A stretch of DNA of 64,000 nt from CAWHXG01 sp963833235 (GTDB taxonomy: Bacteria > Pseudomonadota > Alphaproteobacteria > Rhodobacterales > Rhodobacteraceae), in the NCBI GenBank assembly GCA_963833235.1, contig CAWHXG010000004.1, positions 1 to 64,000 on the forward strand, in the 5' to 3' direction. Below are positions 36,559 to 46,089 of this stretch, piece after piece. The position numbers and the translations under genes were made by a program. The stretch's first letter is position 1. Each line of letters begins with the position of its first letter. Under the pieces are notes generated by a model, which was given only the letters and a program-made list of their open reading frames with translations, searched no databases and was not told the DNA's origin.

Positions 36559-36825
36559 GCGCGGGAAGGGACCGCCCAAAGACATGGGCCGTGATGACGC
36601 GCGGGCCCGTCGGCTGGGCGCGCGGGAAGGGACCGCCCAAAGACATGCGCCGTGATGACGCGCGGGCCCGTCGGCTGGGCGCGCGGGAAGGGACCGCCCA
36701 AAGACATGAGCCGTGATGACGCGCGGGCCCGTCGGCGGGGCGCGCGGGAAGGGACCGCCCAAAGACATGAGCCGTAATGACGCGCGGGCCCGTCGGCTGG
36801 GCGCGCGGGAAGGGCCCGCCCTTTC
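36559..36825. repeat. 61-bp tandem repeat (minisatellite), about 4.4 copies
   Basis: Units begin at 36559, 36620, 36681, 36742 and 36803, exactly 61 bases apart, each starting GCGCGGGAAGGGACCGCCCA; the last unit diverges after about 12 bases. Copies differ by only a few bases, so expansion is recent. Because 61 is not a multiple of three, apparent ORFs on either strand rotate frame and are not real. Confidence 0.92.
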
Positions 36826-37053
36826 AGGCGAGCCCCCTTACCGAAAGCGATTTCTCGCCTTTACTCGTTACGCACCACCCGAAGGTGGCCGGTTTCGTGT
36901 AGCGGCAACGCGTTTCGCGCAGGTTAAGTTCTGGCGGAAAGCAGATGACGCCGCGGCGCCGAAACAATGGCGTTTAGGACGGCTGCGTTGTCTCCGGTGG
37001 GTCGCCGGATCACCCGATGGGACGCCCGAAATAGGCGGCACGGCCCGACGGGC
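36826..37053. other. AT-richer intergenic stretch with stem-loops
   Basis: This stretch is visibly less GC-rich than its surroundings. AGGCGAG (36826-36832) pairs with CTCGCCT (36854-36860). CCACC-CGAA-GGTGG lies at 36875-36888. No gene is recognised. It could hold a small RNA, a promoter or the remnant of a gene. Confidence 0.35.
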
Positions 37054-37494
37054 TCAGCCCTTCGCCGGCATCCGGCGGCCGCGCAATATCGTGTGCTGGC
37101 TGACGATCTCGTAGCCAAGGCGCATCGCGATCTCTTCGCGGAGCCGCGCGATCTCGTCTCCGGGGATCTCGATCAGCTCGCCCGTCTCGACGTCGACCAG
37201 ATGGTCGTGCTCGGCTTGCGGGGTCATCTCGTAACGCGCGGGGGCATCGGCGAAGCTGAGCTTGCGGATCAGCCCGGCGCCCTCGAGAAGCGCCAGGGTG
37301 CGGTAAACGGTCGCGAAGGACACGGTGTCGTCGAGCGCGCGGGCGAGACCCAGCAGATCGTCGGCCGTTGGATGATCTTCGGCGGCGGCGAGCACCGCCA
37401 CGATGGCGGTGCGCTGCTGGGTCACGCGCAGCCCGGCATCGCGCAGCACGCGCGCGCAATCCTCGGCTTCCACGTGATCCGGCCTTTGGGTCAT
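37054..37494 (-). CDS. mur: Fur-family metal regulator, Mur type
   Basis: A 146-residue Fur-family repressor with a winged helix (about 15-85, including GLRVTQQRTAIVAVL and SFATVYRTLALLE) and a C-terminal dimer domain starting HDHLVDVETGELIEI. The CxxC zinc pairs of classical Fur are absent, as is usual in alphaproteobacterial Mur. It is divergent from sitABCD across a 124-bp gap with a palindrome. That placement makes it the manganese (or iron) responsive repressor of that importer. Confidence 0.88.
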   Translation of the reverse strand: MTQRPDHVEAEDCARVLRDAGLRVTQQRTAIVAVLAAAEDHPTADDLLGLARALDDTVSFATVYRTLALLEGAGLIRKLSFADAPARYEMTPQAEHDHLVDVETGELIEIPGDEIARLREEIAMRLGYEIVSQHTILRGRRMPAKG

Positions 37495-37534
37495 GGCCCG
37501 ACCCTAGTGCCGAACGGGCGGCCTCGCAAGAAGA

Positions 37535-37549
37535 TGCGAGCGGTTCGCA
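37535..37549. promoter_or_regulatory. candidate Mur operator
   Basis: The inverted repeat TGCGA-GCGGT-TCGCA lies between mur and sitA. A second short palindrome, TGCG-T-CGCA, is at 37570-37578, directly before the candidate sitA -10 box. Both resemble the TGC...GCA design of Mur boxes. Confidence 0.5.
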
Positions 37550-37555
37550 ACTTCC

Positions 37556-37584
37556 TTGACTTCTGAGACTGCGTCGCATCTACA
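37556..37584 (+). promoter_or_regulatory. candidate sitA promoter
   Basis: TTGACT (37556-37561), a 17-base spacer and TCTACA (37579-37584). The spacer contains the palindrome at 37570-37578, so a bound repressor would block RNA polymerase. Confidence 0.45.
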
Positions 37585-37618
37585 CCACGAGATGCCAACA
37601 GCCGAGGACCGTTCCGCG

Positions 37619-38521
37619 ATGCCCCTTCTCCGTTCGCTCTGCCTGTCGGTCCTGACCTGTCTGGCGCTAGGCGGCGCGGCGGCGGCGCAGGAGGACAAGC
37701 TGAAGGTGGTCACAACCTTCACCGTGCTGGCCGACATGGCGCAGAACGTCGCCGGCGATGCGGCGGAGGTGGTCTCGATCACCCGGCCGGGGGCGGAGAT
37801 CCACGGGTATTCGCCGACCCCGCAGGACATCGTGCGCGCCAGCGATGCCGACCTGATCCTGTGGAACGGCCTGAACCTCGAGCTCTGGTTCGAGCGGTTC
37901 CTGAGCAATCTGCGCGGTGTGCCCTCGGCGGTGCTGAGCGACGGGATCGACCCCATCTCGATCACCTCGGGCGCCTACGAGGGCAAGGCGAACCCCCATG
38001 CCTGGATGGGGCGCGACGCGGCGACGGTCTATATCGACAACATCGCGGCGGCGCTGGGCACGGCCGACCCGGCCAACGCGGCGACCTATGCCGCCAACGC
38101 GGCGGCCTACAAGGCCGAGCTGGCGGCGGCGATCGACCCGCTGCGCGCGCGGCTGGATGCGCTGCCGCCCGAGGCGCGCTGGCTGGTGACCTGCGAGGGC
38201 GCCTTCAGCTATCTGGCGCGCGACCTTGGGCTGCAGGAGCTGTATCTGTGGCCGATGAACGCCGATCAGGTGGGCACGCCGCAGCAGGTGCGCGCCGTGA
38301 TCGACGGGGTGCGGGAGCATGACGTGCCTGTGGTGTTCTGCGAGAGCACGGTGAGCGACGCGCCGGCCCGCCAGGTGGCGCGCGAGACGGGGGCCGACTT
38401 CGGCGGGGTGCTGTACGTGGACAGCCTTTCCGAGGAAGACGGGCCGGTGCCGACCTATCTGGACCTGCTGCGGGTGACCACGCAGACGGTCGTGGACGGG
38501 CTGACGGGGGCCGCGGAGTGA
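37619..38521 (+). CDS. sitA: Mn/Fe ABC transporter periplasmic binding protein
   Basis: A 300-residue cluster-A-I metal-binding protein. The signal peptide spans about residues 1-25 (cleavage near AAAQ). Metal ligands are expected at the His of EIHGYSPTPQD, the His of NPHAWMG, the acidic residue in CEGAFSYLA and the Asp of YVDSLS. The start at 37619 has GAGGA upstream; ATG 37592 would add residues before the signal peptide. It is first in sitABCD, each gene overlapping the next by four bases. Confidence 0.93.
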   Translation: MPLLRSLCLSVLTCLALGGAAAAQEDKLKVVTTFTVLADMAQNVAGDAAEVVSITRPGAEIHGYSPTPQDIVRASDADLILWNGLNLELWFERFLSNLRGVPSAVLSDGIDPISITSGAYEGKANPHAWMGRDAATVYIDNIAAALGTADPANAATYAANAAAYKAELAAAIDPLRARLDALPPEARWLVTCEGAFSYLARDLGLQELYLWPMNADQVGTPQQVRAVIDGVREHDVPVVFCESTVSDAPARQVARETGADFGGVLYVDSLSEEDGPVPTYLDLLRVTTQTVVDGLTGAAE

Positions 38522-39486
38522 ACCGGATGCAGCCCCTTCAAGGCGCCGCGGCGGGCGCGCCCGAGGCGGCCGCCGACGGCAGCGGCATCAGCGCCCGCGA
38601 CGTGACGGTGACCTACCGCAACGGCCATACGGCGCTGCGCGATGCGAGCTTCGCGATCCCCACCGGCACGGTGACGGCGCTGGTGGGCGTGAACGGCGCG
38701 GGGAAGTCGACCCTCTTCAAGGCGATCATGGGCTTCGTGCCGGCGGCGCGCGGCGAGATCCGGCTGCTGGGGCGCAGCGTGCGCGAGGCGCTGCGCGAGA
38801 ACCTGGTGGCCTACGTGCCGCAGTCGGAAGAGGTCGACTGGGCCTTTCCGGTGCTGGTGGAAGACGTGGTGATGATGGGCCGCTACGGCCATATGGGCTT
38901 TCTGCGGCGGGCGAAGGCGGTGGACAGGGCGGCGGTGACCGAGGCGCTGGACCGAGTGGGCATGGGCGACCTGCGGCACCGGCAGATCGGCGAGCTTTCG
39001 GGCGGCCAGCGCAAGCGGGTGTTCCTGGCGCGCGCACTGGCGCAGGACGGCCGGGTGATCCTGCTCGACGAGCCGTTCACCGGGGTCGACGTGCAGACCG
39101 AGGCGCAGATCGTGGGGCTTCTGCGGGAGCTGCGCGACGAGGGCCGGGTGATGCTGGTCTCGACCCACAACCTGGGCTCGGTGCCGGAATTCTGCGACCG
39201 GACGGTGCTGGTGAAGGGCACGGTTGTGGCCTATGGCCCGACCGAGACGACGTTCACCCGCGAGAACCTGGAATTGGCCTTCGGCGGGGTGCTGCGGCAT
39301 TTCACGCTGGGCGGGTCCGACCTGCACGACGACGACGACCCGCGCGAGATCCGCATCATCACCGACGACGAGCGGCCCTTCGTGCATTACGGCGACATGC
39401 CGGCGCGGTCGGACACCGCGGACGCCGAGGCGCCGCTGACGGAGCGGACGGAGGCCGAGGCCCTGCGTGGCGGGGGCGACGCATGA
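38518..39486 (+). CDS. sitB: Mn/Fe ABC transporter ATP-binding protein
   Basis: A 322-residue ATPase with Walker A GVNGAGKST, VPQSEEVDW (typical of metal importers), signature LSGGQRKR, Walker B VILLDEPFTGVD and STHNLGS. A GTG start overlaps the sitA stop (GTGA); an ATG nine bases later is the alternative. The C-terminal tail is acidic (DLHDDDDPREI) and longer than usual for the family, which may be relevant to metal sensing or be disordered. Confidence 0.92.
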   Translation: MNRMQPLQGAAAGAPEAAADGSGISARDVTVTYRNGHTALRDASFAIPTGTVTALVGVNGAGKSTLFKAIMGFVPAARGEIRLLGRSVREALRENLVAYVPQSEEVDWAFPVLVEDVVMMGRYGHMGFLRRAKAVDRAAVTEALDRVGMGDLRHRQIGELSGGQRKRVFLARALAQDGRVILLDEPFTGVDVQTEAQIVGLLRELRDEGRVMLVSTHNLGSVPEFCDRTVLVKGTVVAYGPTETTFTRENLELAFGGVLRHFTLGGSDLHDDDDPREIRIITDDERPFVHYGDMPARSDTADAEAPLTERTEAEALRGGGDA

Positions 39487-40406
39487 TCGCCACGCTGAGC
39501 GAGCCGTTCGGCTACGGCTACATGGCGAACGCGATGTGGGTCTCGGCGCTGGTCGGCGGGGTCTGCGCCTTTCTCAGCGCCTATCTGATGCTGAAGGGCT
39601 GGTCGCTGATCGGCGACGCGCTGAGCCATTCGGTGGTGCCGGGGGTGGCGGGCGCCTACATCCTAGGCCTGCCCTTCGCGCTTGGCGCGTTCCTTTCGGG
39701 GGGGCTTGCGGCGGGGGCGATGCTGTTCCTGACCGGGCGGTCGGGGCTGAAGGTGGACGTGATCATCGGCATCATCTTCACGGCGTTCTTCGGACTGGGC
39801 CTTTTCATGGTGTCGCTCAATCCGATGGCGGTGAGCGTGCAGACGATCACCATGGGCAACATCCTGGCGATCAGCCCCGGCGACACGCTGCAGCTGGCGA
39901 TCATCGGGGTGGTGTCGCTGGTCGTCCTGCTGGCGAAGTGGAAGGACCTTCTGGTGACGTTCTTCGACGAGAACCACGCGCGGTCGATCGGGCTGCGGCC
40001 GGGGCTGTTGAAGGCGATGTTCTTCGTGCTGCTCTCGGCCTCGGTGGTGGCGGCGATGCAGACGGTGGGGGCGTTTCTGGTGATCGCGATGGTGGTGACG
40101 CCGGGGGCGACGGCCTATCTGCTGTGCGACCGGTTCCCGCGGCTTCTGGCGGTTTCGGTGGCGATCGGCGCCGGCAGCAGCTTTCTGGGGGCCTATGCGA
40201 GCTATTTCCTGAACGGGGCGACGGGCGGGGTGATCGTGGCCCTGCAGACGCTGGTGTTCCTGGCGGCGTTCGTCTGGGCGCCCAAGCACGGGATGCTGGC
40301 GGCGCGGCGGCAGGCGGCGCTGGCGCTGGCGCGGCCGGTGGCCGGCGGGGCGGCAGACGGGGCGGCGGCCGGGGTAGCCGGCGGCACGGCGGGGGCTGTG
40401 CGATGA
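39483..40406 (+). CDS. sitC: Mn/Fe ABC transporter permease
   Basis: A 307-residue ABC-3 family permease with about eight to nine membrane helices. The segment LKGWSLIGDALSHSVVPGVAGAY near the N-terminus is the family hallmark, and VVTPGATAYLL comes later. It overlaps sitB by four bases. The C-terminus is low-complexity Ala/Gly. Confidence 0.92.
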   Translation: MIATLSEPFGYGYMANAMWVSALVGGVCAFLSAYLMLKGWSLIGDALSHSVVPGVAGAYILGLPFALGAFLSGGLAAGAMLFLTGRSGLKVDVIIGIIFTAFFGLGLFMVSLNPMAVSVQTITMGNILAISPGDTLQLAIIGVVSLVVLLAKWKDLLVTFFDENHARSIGLRPGLLKAMFFVLLSASVVAAMQTVGAFLVIAMVVTPGATAYLLCDRFPRLLAVSVAIGAGSSFLGAYASYFLNGATGGVIVALQTLVFLAAFVWAPKHGMLAARRQAALALARPVAGGAADGAAAGVAGGTAGAVR

Positions 40407-41242
40407 TCGAGACGCTGGTATTCCCGCTGCAGTTTCCGTTCATGCGCAGCGCGTTCCTGATCGCGCTGATCGTCGGGCCGCCCACGGCGCTGCTTTCGTG
40501 CTTTCTGGTGATGAAGGGCTGGGCGCTGATGGGCGACGCGGTCAGCCACGCGGTGCTGCCCGGCGTGGTTCTGGCGTATCTGGCGGGGCTGCCGCTGATC
40601 GTGGGGGCCTTCGCGGCGGGGATGACCTGCGCGCTGCTCACGGGCTTCTTGGCCGAGAACAGCCGGGTGAAGCAGGACACGGTGATGGGCGTGGTCTTTT
40701 CCGGCATGTTCGCGGTGGGGATCATCCTCTACGTCGCCTTTCCGACCGACATGCATCTGGACCACATCCTTTTCGGGGACCCTCTGGGCATCCGGACGGG
40801 CGATCTGTGGCAGGCCGGCGCGATCTCGGCCGTGGTCTGCGCGGTGCTTTTGCTGAAGTGGAAGGATTTCCTGCTGCACGCCTTCGACCCGGCGCAGGCG
40901 CAGGCCTCGGGACTGCGGACGGGCTGGCTGCATTACGGGCTGTTGGCGATCCTGTCGCTGACCATCGTGGCGACGCTTTCCTCGGTCGGGCTGATCCTTG
41001 CGGTGGCGCTGCTGGTGACGCCGGGGGCGACCGCGTTCCTGCTGGTGCGCAGCTTCGGGCGGATGCTGGCGGTGGCCGTGGCGGCCTGCGTGGCGGCGAT
41101 GCTGATCGGGACCTACGCGAGCTTCTTTCTCGACAGCGCCCCGGCGCCGACGATCGTGCTGGTGCTGACGGCGATGTTCGGAGGCGCGCTGGCGCGGCGG
41201 ATGTGGATGACGCGCGCCGCCTCGCGGCTGGCGGGGGGCTGA
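40403..41242 (+). CDS. sitD: Mn/Fe ABC transporter permease
   Basis: A 279-residue ABC-3 family permease, paralogous to SitC, with MKGWALMGDAVSHAVLPGVVLAY and LLVTPGATAFLLV. About eight helices. With SitC it forms the heterodimeric channel. A large hairpin follows 51 bases after its stop. Confidence 0.92.
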   Translation: MIETLVFPLQFPFMRSAFLIALIVGPPTALLSCFLVMKGWALMGDAVSHAVLPGVVLAYLAGLPLIVGAFAAGMTCALLTGFLAENSRVKQDTVMGVVFSGMFAVGIILYVAFPTDMHLDHILFGDPLGIRTGDLWQAGAISAVVCAVLLLKWKDFLLHAFDPAQAQASGLRTGWLHYGLLAILSLTIVATLSSVGLILAVALLVTPGATAFLLVRSFGRMLAVAVAACVAAMLIGTYASFFLDSAPAPTIVLVLTAMFGGALARRMWMTRAASRLAGG

Positions 41243-41293
41243 GCGAGGGGCCGGGGTGGGGATCTGCCATGGCCGTGCTCTGTCGGGCGGACC

Positions 41294-41344
41294 GGGCAGC
41301 GCCCGCACCGCCCCGCCCACCCACCCGCGGTGCGGGCGCTGCCC
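41294..41344 (+). terminator. 18-bp perfect hairpin after sitABCD
   Basis: GGGCAGCGCCCGCACCGC (41294-41311) pairs perfectly with GCGGTGCGGGCGCTGCCC (41327-41344), with a 15-base loop containing CCACCC. There is no T-run. The rest of the 303-bp gap (41243-41545) shows no gene. Confidence 0.6.
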
Positions 41345-41545
41345 TCGACCCCGGGGCGCGGCACCTGGCGTTCGACCGGGGAGCGAGGTGGTGCGGCGCA
41401 TCGGCGATGCGGATCTCGGCTGCACCCGGGGCGCGCGCCCGCGCCCGCGCCGCCCGCACCTGCCCGGCAGGGTCGCGCCACTGCGCATCCGGGGACGCTT
41501 TCGGGCCGGGGAGGCGCGCCGCGGCCTCGACCGCCCCGCGCCGCG

Positions 41546-42046
41546 TCAGTTCGTGATCCGCTCCGGGCGCTGCTCGCGCAGCTCCTGTTGGCGCATGGGC
41601 ATCTTGTCGACCACGCGGGTCAGCTCGCGCACGTGCCAGGGCGAGGGCTTGCGCAGCTTGATCTGCCCGTCCTTGCCGATGAGGACCAGCATGAACCCGC
41701 GCGGGCGCAGCTTGGTCCGCAGCGCGCTTTGGGCCGCGGGATCGGTATCGACCAGCACCACGATGTCGCGTTCGGCCAGATCTGAGCGCCGCGCCTCCAG
41801 GAGGTCCATCTGCTCGATGAAACTGGGATCGTTGGGGCTGTCGGCGAAGACCACCACGGGCCGCGCCACCCACTTGAACTGCTCCAGATCCTCGGCCTCG
41901 ATCACAAGCGGCGCGCCCTCGACCGTCGAGGCCGCCACGACGGCTTTGCCGCTGGCCATCATCGCGGTATCCTGCGCCCAGGCGCCGGGGGCCGCGGCCG
42001 GTGCAGCGAAGATGGCGAGGGCGAGTGCATTGAGAACCGATTTCAT
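41546..42046 (-). CDS. DUF4174 domain protein, secreted
   Basis: A 166-residue protein with a signal peptide (cleavage near AWAQD). A thioredoxin-like DUF4174 domain follows, with RPVVVFADSPNDPSFIEQM and GFMLVLIGKDGQIKLRKPSPW. No CxxC redox pair is present. The family is common in Rhodobacterales and has no established function. It is divergent from the mutase gene. A TATATT -10-like box (42067-42072, minus strand) lies about 20 bases before the start. Confidence 0.82.
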   Translation of the reverse strand: MKSVLNALALAIFAAPAAAPGAWAQDTAMMASGKAVVAASTVEGAPLVIEAEDLEQFKWVARPVVVFADSPNDPSFIEQMDLLEARRSDLAERDIVVLVDTDPAAQSALRTKLRPRGFMLVLIGKDGQIKLRKPSPWHVRELTRVVDKMPMRQQELREQRPERITN

Positions 42047-42142
42047 GAAACCTCCGTCTTGCGCTCAATATAGGTCGCGCGGCGGAGCGGTCACAGCCCA
42101 ATCACGCAAGCTTGGCCCCAGAGCAAAAGGAACCCTGCGCCG

Positions 42143-44286
<2,144 letters not shown>

Positions 44287-44290
<4 letters not shown>

Positions 44291-44910
44291 CGGCGGCGCT
44301 GCGGCTCGACCATGTGGCGATCTGCGCCGAAACGTTGGAGTCGGGGGCCGCCCATGTGGAGGCGGCGCTCGGCGTGCCGCTGGCGCCGGGCGGTCGGCAT
44401 GAGGGCCTCGGCACGCACAACAGGCTCCTGTCGCTCGGGCCGGAGCACTATCTTGAGGTGATCGCGGCCGATCCCGGGCAGCCGACGCCCGGCGTGGCGC
44501 GGCTCCTCGGTCTCGATGCCTTTATGGGCGCGCCCCGTCCGGGCGGCTGGGTTCTTTCGACCGACGATCTTGAGGCGGCACTGGCGGCCGCGGTGCCGGG
44601 GCTGGGCGCGCCGCGCGATCTGGCGCGGGGCGACATCCGCTGGCGGATGACCCTGCTGCCGGAGGGGCGCCTGCCGTTCGACGGGCTGCATCCGGCGCTG
44701 ATCGAGTGGCGGAGCCCGCGGCGTCCGCCCGCCGGCCTGCCCGACCGCGGCTGCCGACTGCTGGCGGTGCAACTGTGGCATCCGCAGGCCGAGGCGCTTG
44801 CGGCGGCGCTGAAGCCGCTGGGCGCGCCGCTCGTCAGGGTGGGCGAGGGCGTACCTGCGATGGCGTTCGAGATCGAGACGCCCGGCGGGGTCGTCACCCT
44901 CGCCGGATGA
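44287..44910 (+). CDS. VOC-fold (glyoxalase-like) protein
   Basis: A 207-residue protein starting LDHVAICAETLESGAAHVEAALG, a typical vicinal-oxygen-chelate start with a metal-ligand His. GTHNRLLSLGPEHYLEVI follows with further candidate ligands. It fits the Glyoxalase_3-like group in length. A GTG start overlaps the mutase stop (GTGA), so it is translationally coupled. Methylmalonyl-CoA epimerase also has a VOC fold but is shorter and differs in sequence; an epimerase role is only a guess. Confidence 0.78.
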
Positions 44911-44953
44911 CGGCGGGGCCGCGGGCCGAAGGCGGGGGGGCGAAGGCGGGGGG

Positions 44954-45119
44954 GGCATTTCGCCCCTGCACCTCGACCAGCGGTTCGTTCGACGCTGCCG
45001 CCCATGTCGATCTGGACCCGCATCGGGGGGAGCCGAAGCCGGGGGAGGGGCATTTCGCCCCTGCACCTCGGCGCGCGTTCGTGCCACGCTGCCGCCCATG
45101 TCGATCTGGACCCGCATCG
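44954..45119 (+). repeat. tandem partial duplication of the start region of the DnaJ-like gene
   Basis: Two copies about 94-95 bp apart. Each runs from CATTTCGCCCCTGCACCTCG (44956 and 45051) to an ATG followed by the codons for SIWTRI (45004 and 45098). The first copy is out of use: its ATG soon runs into unrelated sequence. Confidence 0.85.
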
Positions 45120-45778
45120 CCGACGCGCTGTCGGCCCTGTCTGCCGGCGAGGGACTGGGCGCCGTCTTCGACCGGCTGCGGCTGCCGCCGGAGCGCAGCG
45201 TCGGCTTCGCCATCGCCACCATCGCGCTCGGCGCCAAGATGGCGAAGGCCGACGGGCAGGTGACCCGCGACGAGGTGACCGCCTTTCGCGAGGTCTTCCA
45301 CATCCCGGTGGCCGAGGAGCGCAACGCCGCCCGGGTCTTCAACCTCGCGCGGCAGGACGTCGCCGGTTTCGAGGATTACGCGACCCGGATCGCGCGGATG
45401 TTCGACGACGACCGCGAGACCCTGCGGGACCTGCTGGAGGGCCTTTTCCACATCGCCATGGCGGACGGCACCTACCATCCCGGCGAGGACACCTTCCTGG
45501 AACGGGTCGCGGAGATCTTCGACATCGCCCCGCCCGATTTCGCCCGTATGCGGATGCGGCTGGCGCCTGACGCGCCGCAGGACCCCTATCAGGTGCTGGA
45601 CGTGGCGCCCGAAGACGACGTGGCGGAGATCCGGCAGCGCTGGCGGGCGCTGGTGCGCGAGACCCATCCGGACCGCATGATCGCCCGCGGGGTGCCCGAG
45701 GAGGCGGTGAAGCTGGCGGAAAAACGCCTGATCGCGATCAACCGGGCGTGGGAGGAGATCCAGCAGGCGCGGGGGTAG
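45098..45778 (+). CDS. TerB/DjlA-like domain plus C-terminal DnaJ domain protein
   Basis: A 226-residue cytoplasmic protein. The N-terminal TerB-type helical domain (about 30-140) has ALGAKMAKADGQVTRDEV and the repeat HIAMADGTYHPGEDTFLE. The C-terminal J domain (about 162-226) has the HPD motif in RETHPDRM. It resembles DjlA without its membrane anchor, so it is likely a soluble DnaK co-chaperone of unknown client. Its 5' end is partly duplicated upstream. Confidence 0.88.
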   Translation: MSIWTRIADALSALSAGEGLGAVFDRLRLPPERSVGFAIATIALGAKMAKADGQVTRDEVTAFREVFHIPVAEERNAARVFNLARQDVAGFEDYATRIARMFDDDRETLRDLLEGLFHIAMADGTYHPGEDTFLERVAEIFDIAPPDFARMRMRLAPDAPQDPYQVLDVAPEDDVAEIRQRWRALVRETHPDRMIARGVPEEAVKLAEKRLIAINRAWEEIQQARG

Positions 45779-46089
45779 TCGTGGGGGAAGGCCCGCCGCT
45801 GCGACGTGGAACGGCACGCCTTGGAAGGGAGCGTCGCAGGTCGCGCAGCGGCTCTACCCCCGTCGGACGCGATGGCTGCGCCACGATGCCTCGGGTTGCG
45901 CGCGGGCGCTCTGCCAAATGCGGGCGCGACTTATACGGTGAATGGGCGCTGGTCGGGCGCCGATGCTCTGACCCCTGCGGCGCGACCGATATGCCACGGG
46001 GCCCCGGGTTGCGCGTGCGCGCTTCCGTCACGGCGCGGGCGGTTGCGGGCCGGGCGTCTGCGCGCCCATCACGGTCCTGCGGCCGTACC
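45779..46089. other. intergenic region, no gene seen
   Basis: This stretch lies between the convergent DnaJ-like and ppx genes. No coding frame, RNA gene or strong hairpin is evident beyond short GC-rich stems. Confidence 0.5.

Noticed and set aside
36559..36825. Repeat protein genes on either strand of the 61-bp repeat
   Set aside because: A 61-bp period changes frame at each unit, so the apparent ORFs cannot encode a repeating protein.
36826..37053. A tRNA or known small RNA
   Set aside because: No cloverleaf, T-loop or other known RNA signature is visible; only simple stem-loops.
45004..45097. First ATG of the duplicated start as the true start of the TerB/DnaJ gene
   Set aside because: Its frame is not continuous with the gene; only the ATG at 45098 is.
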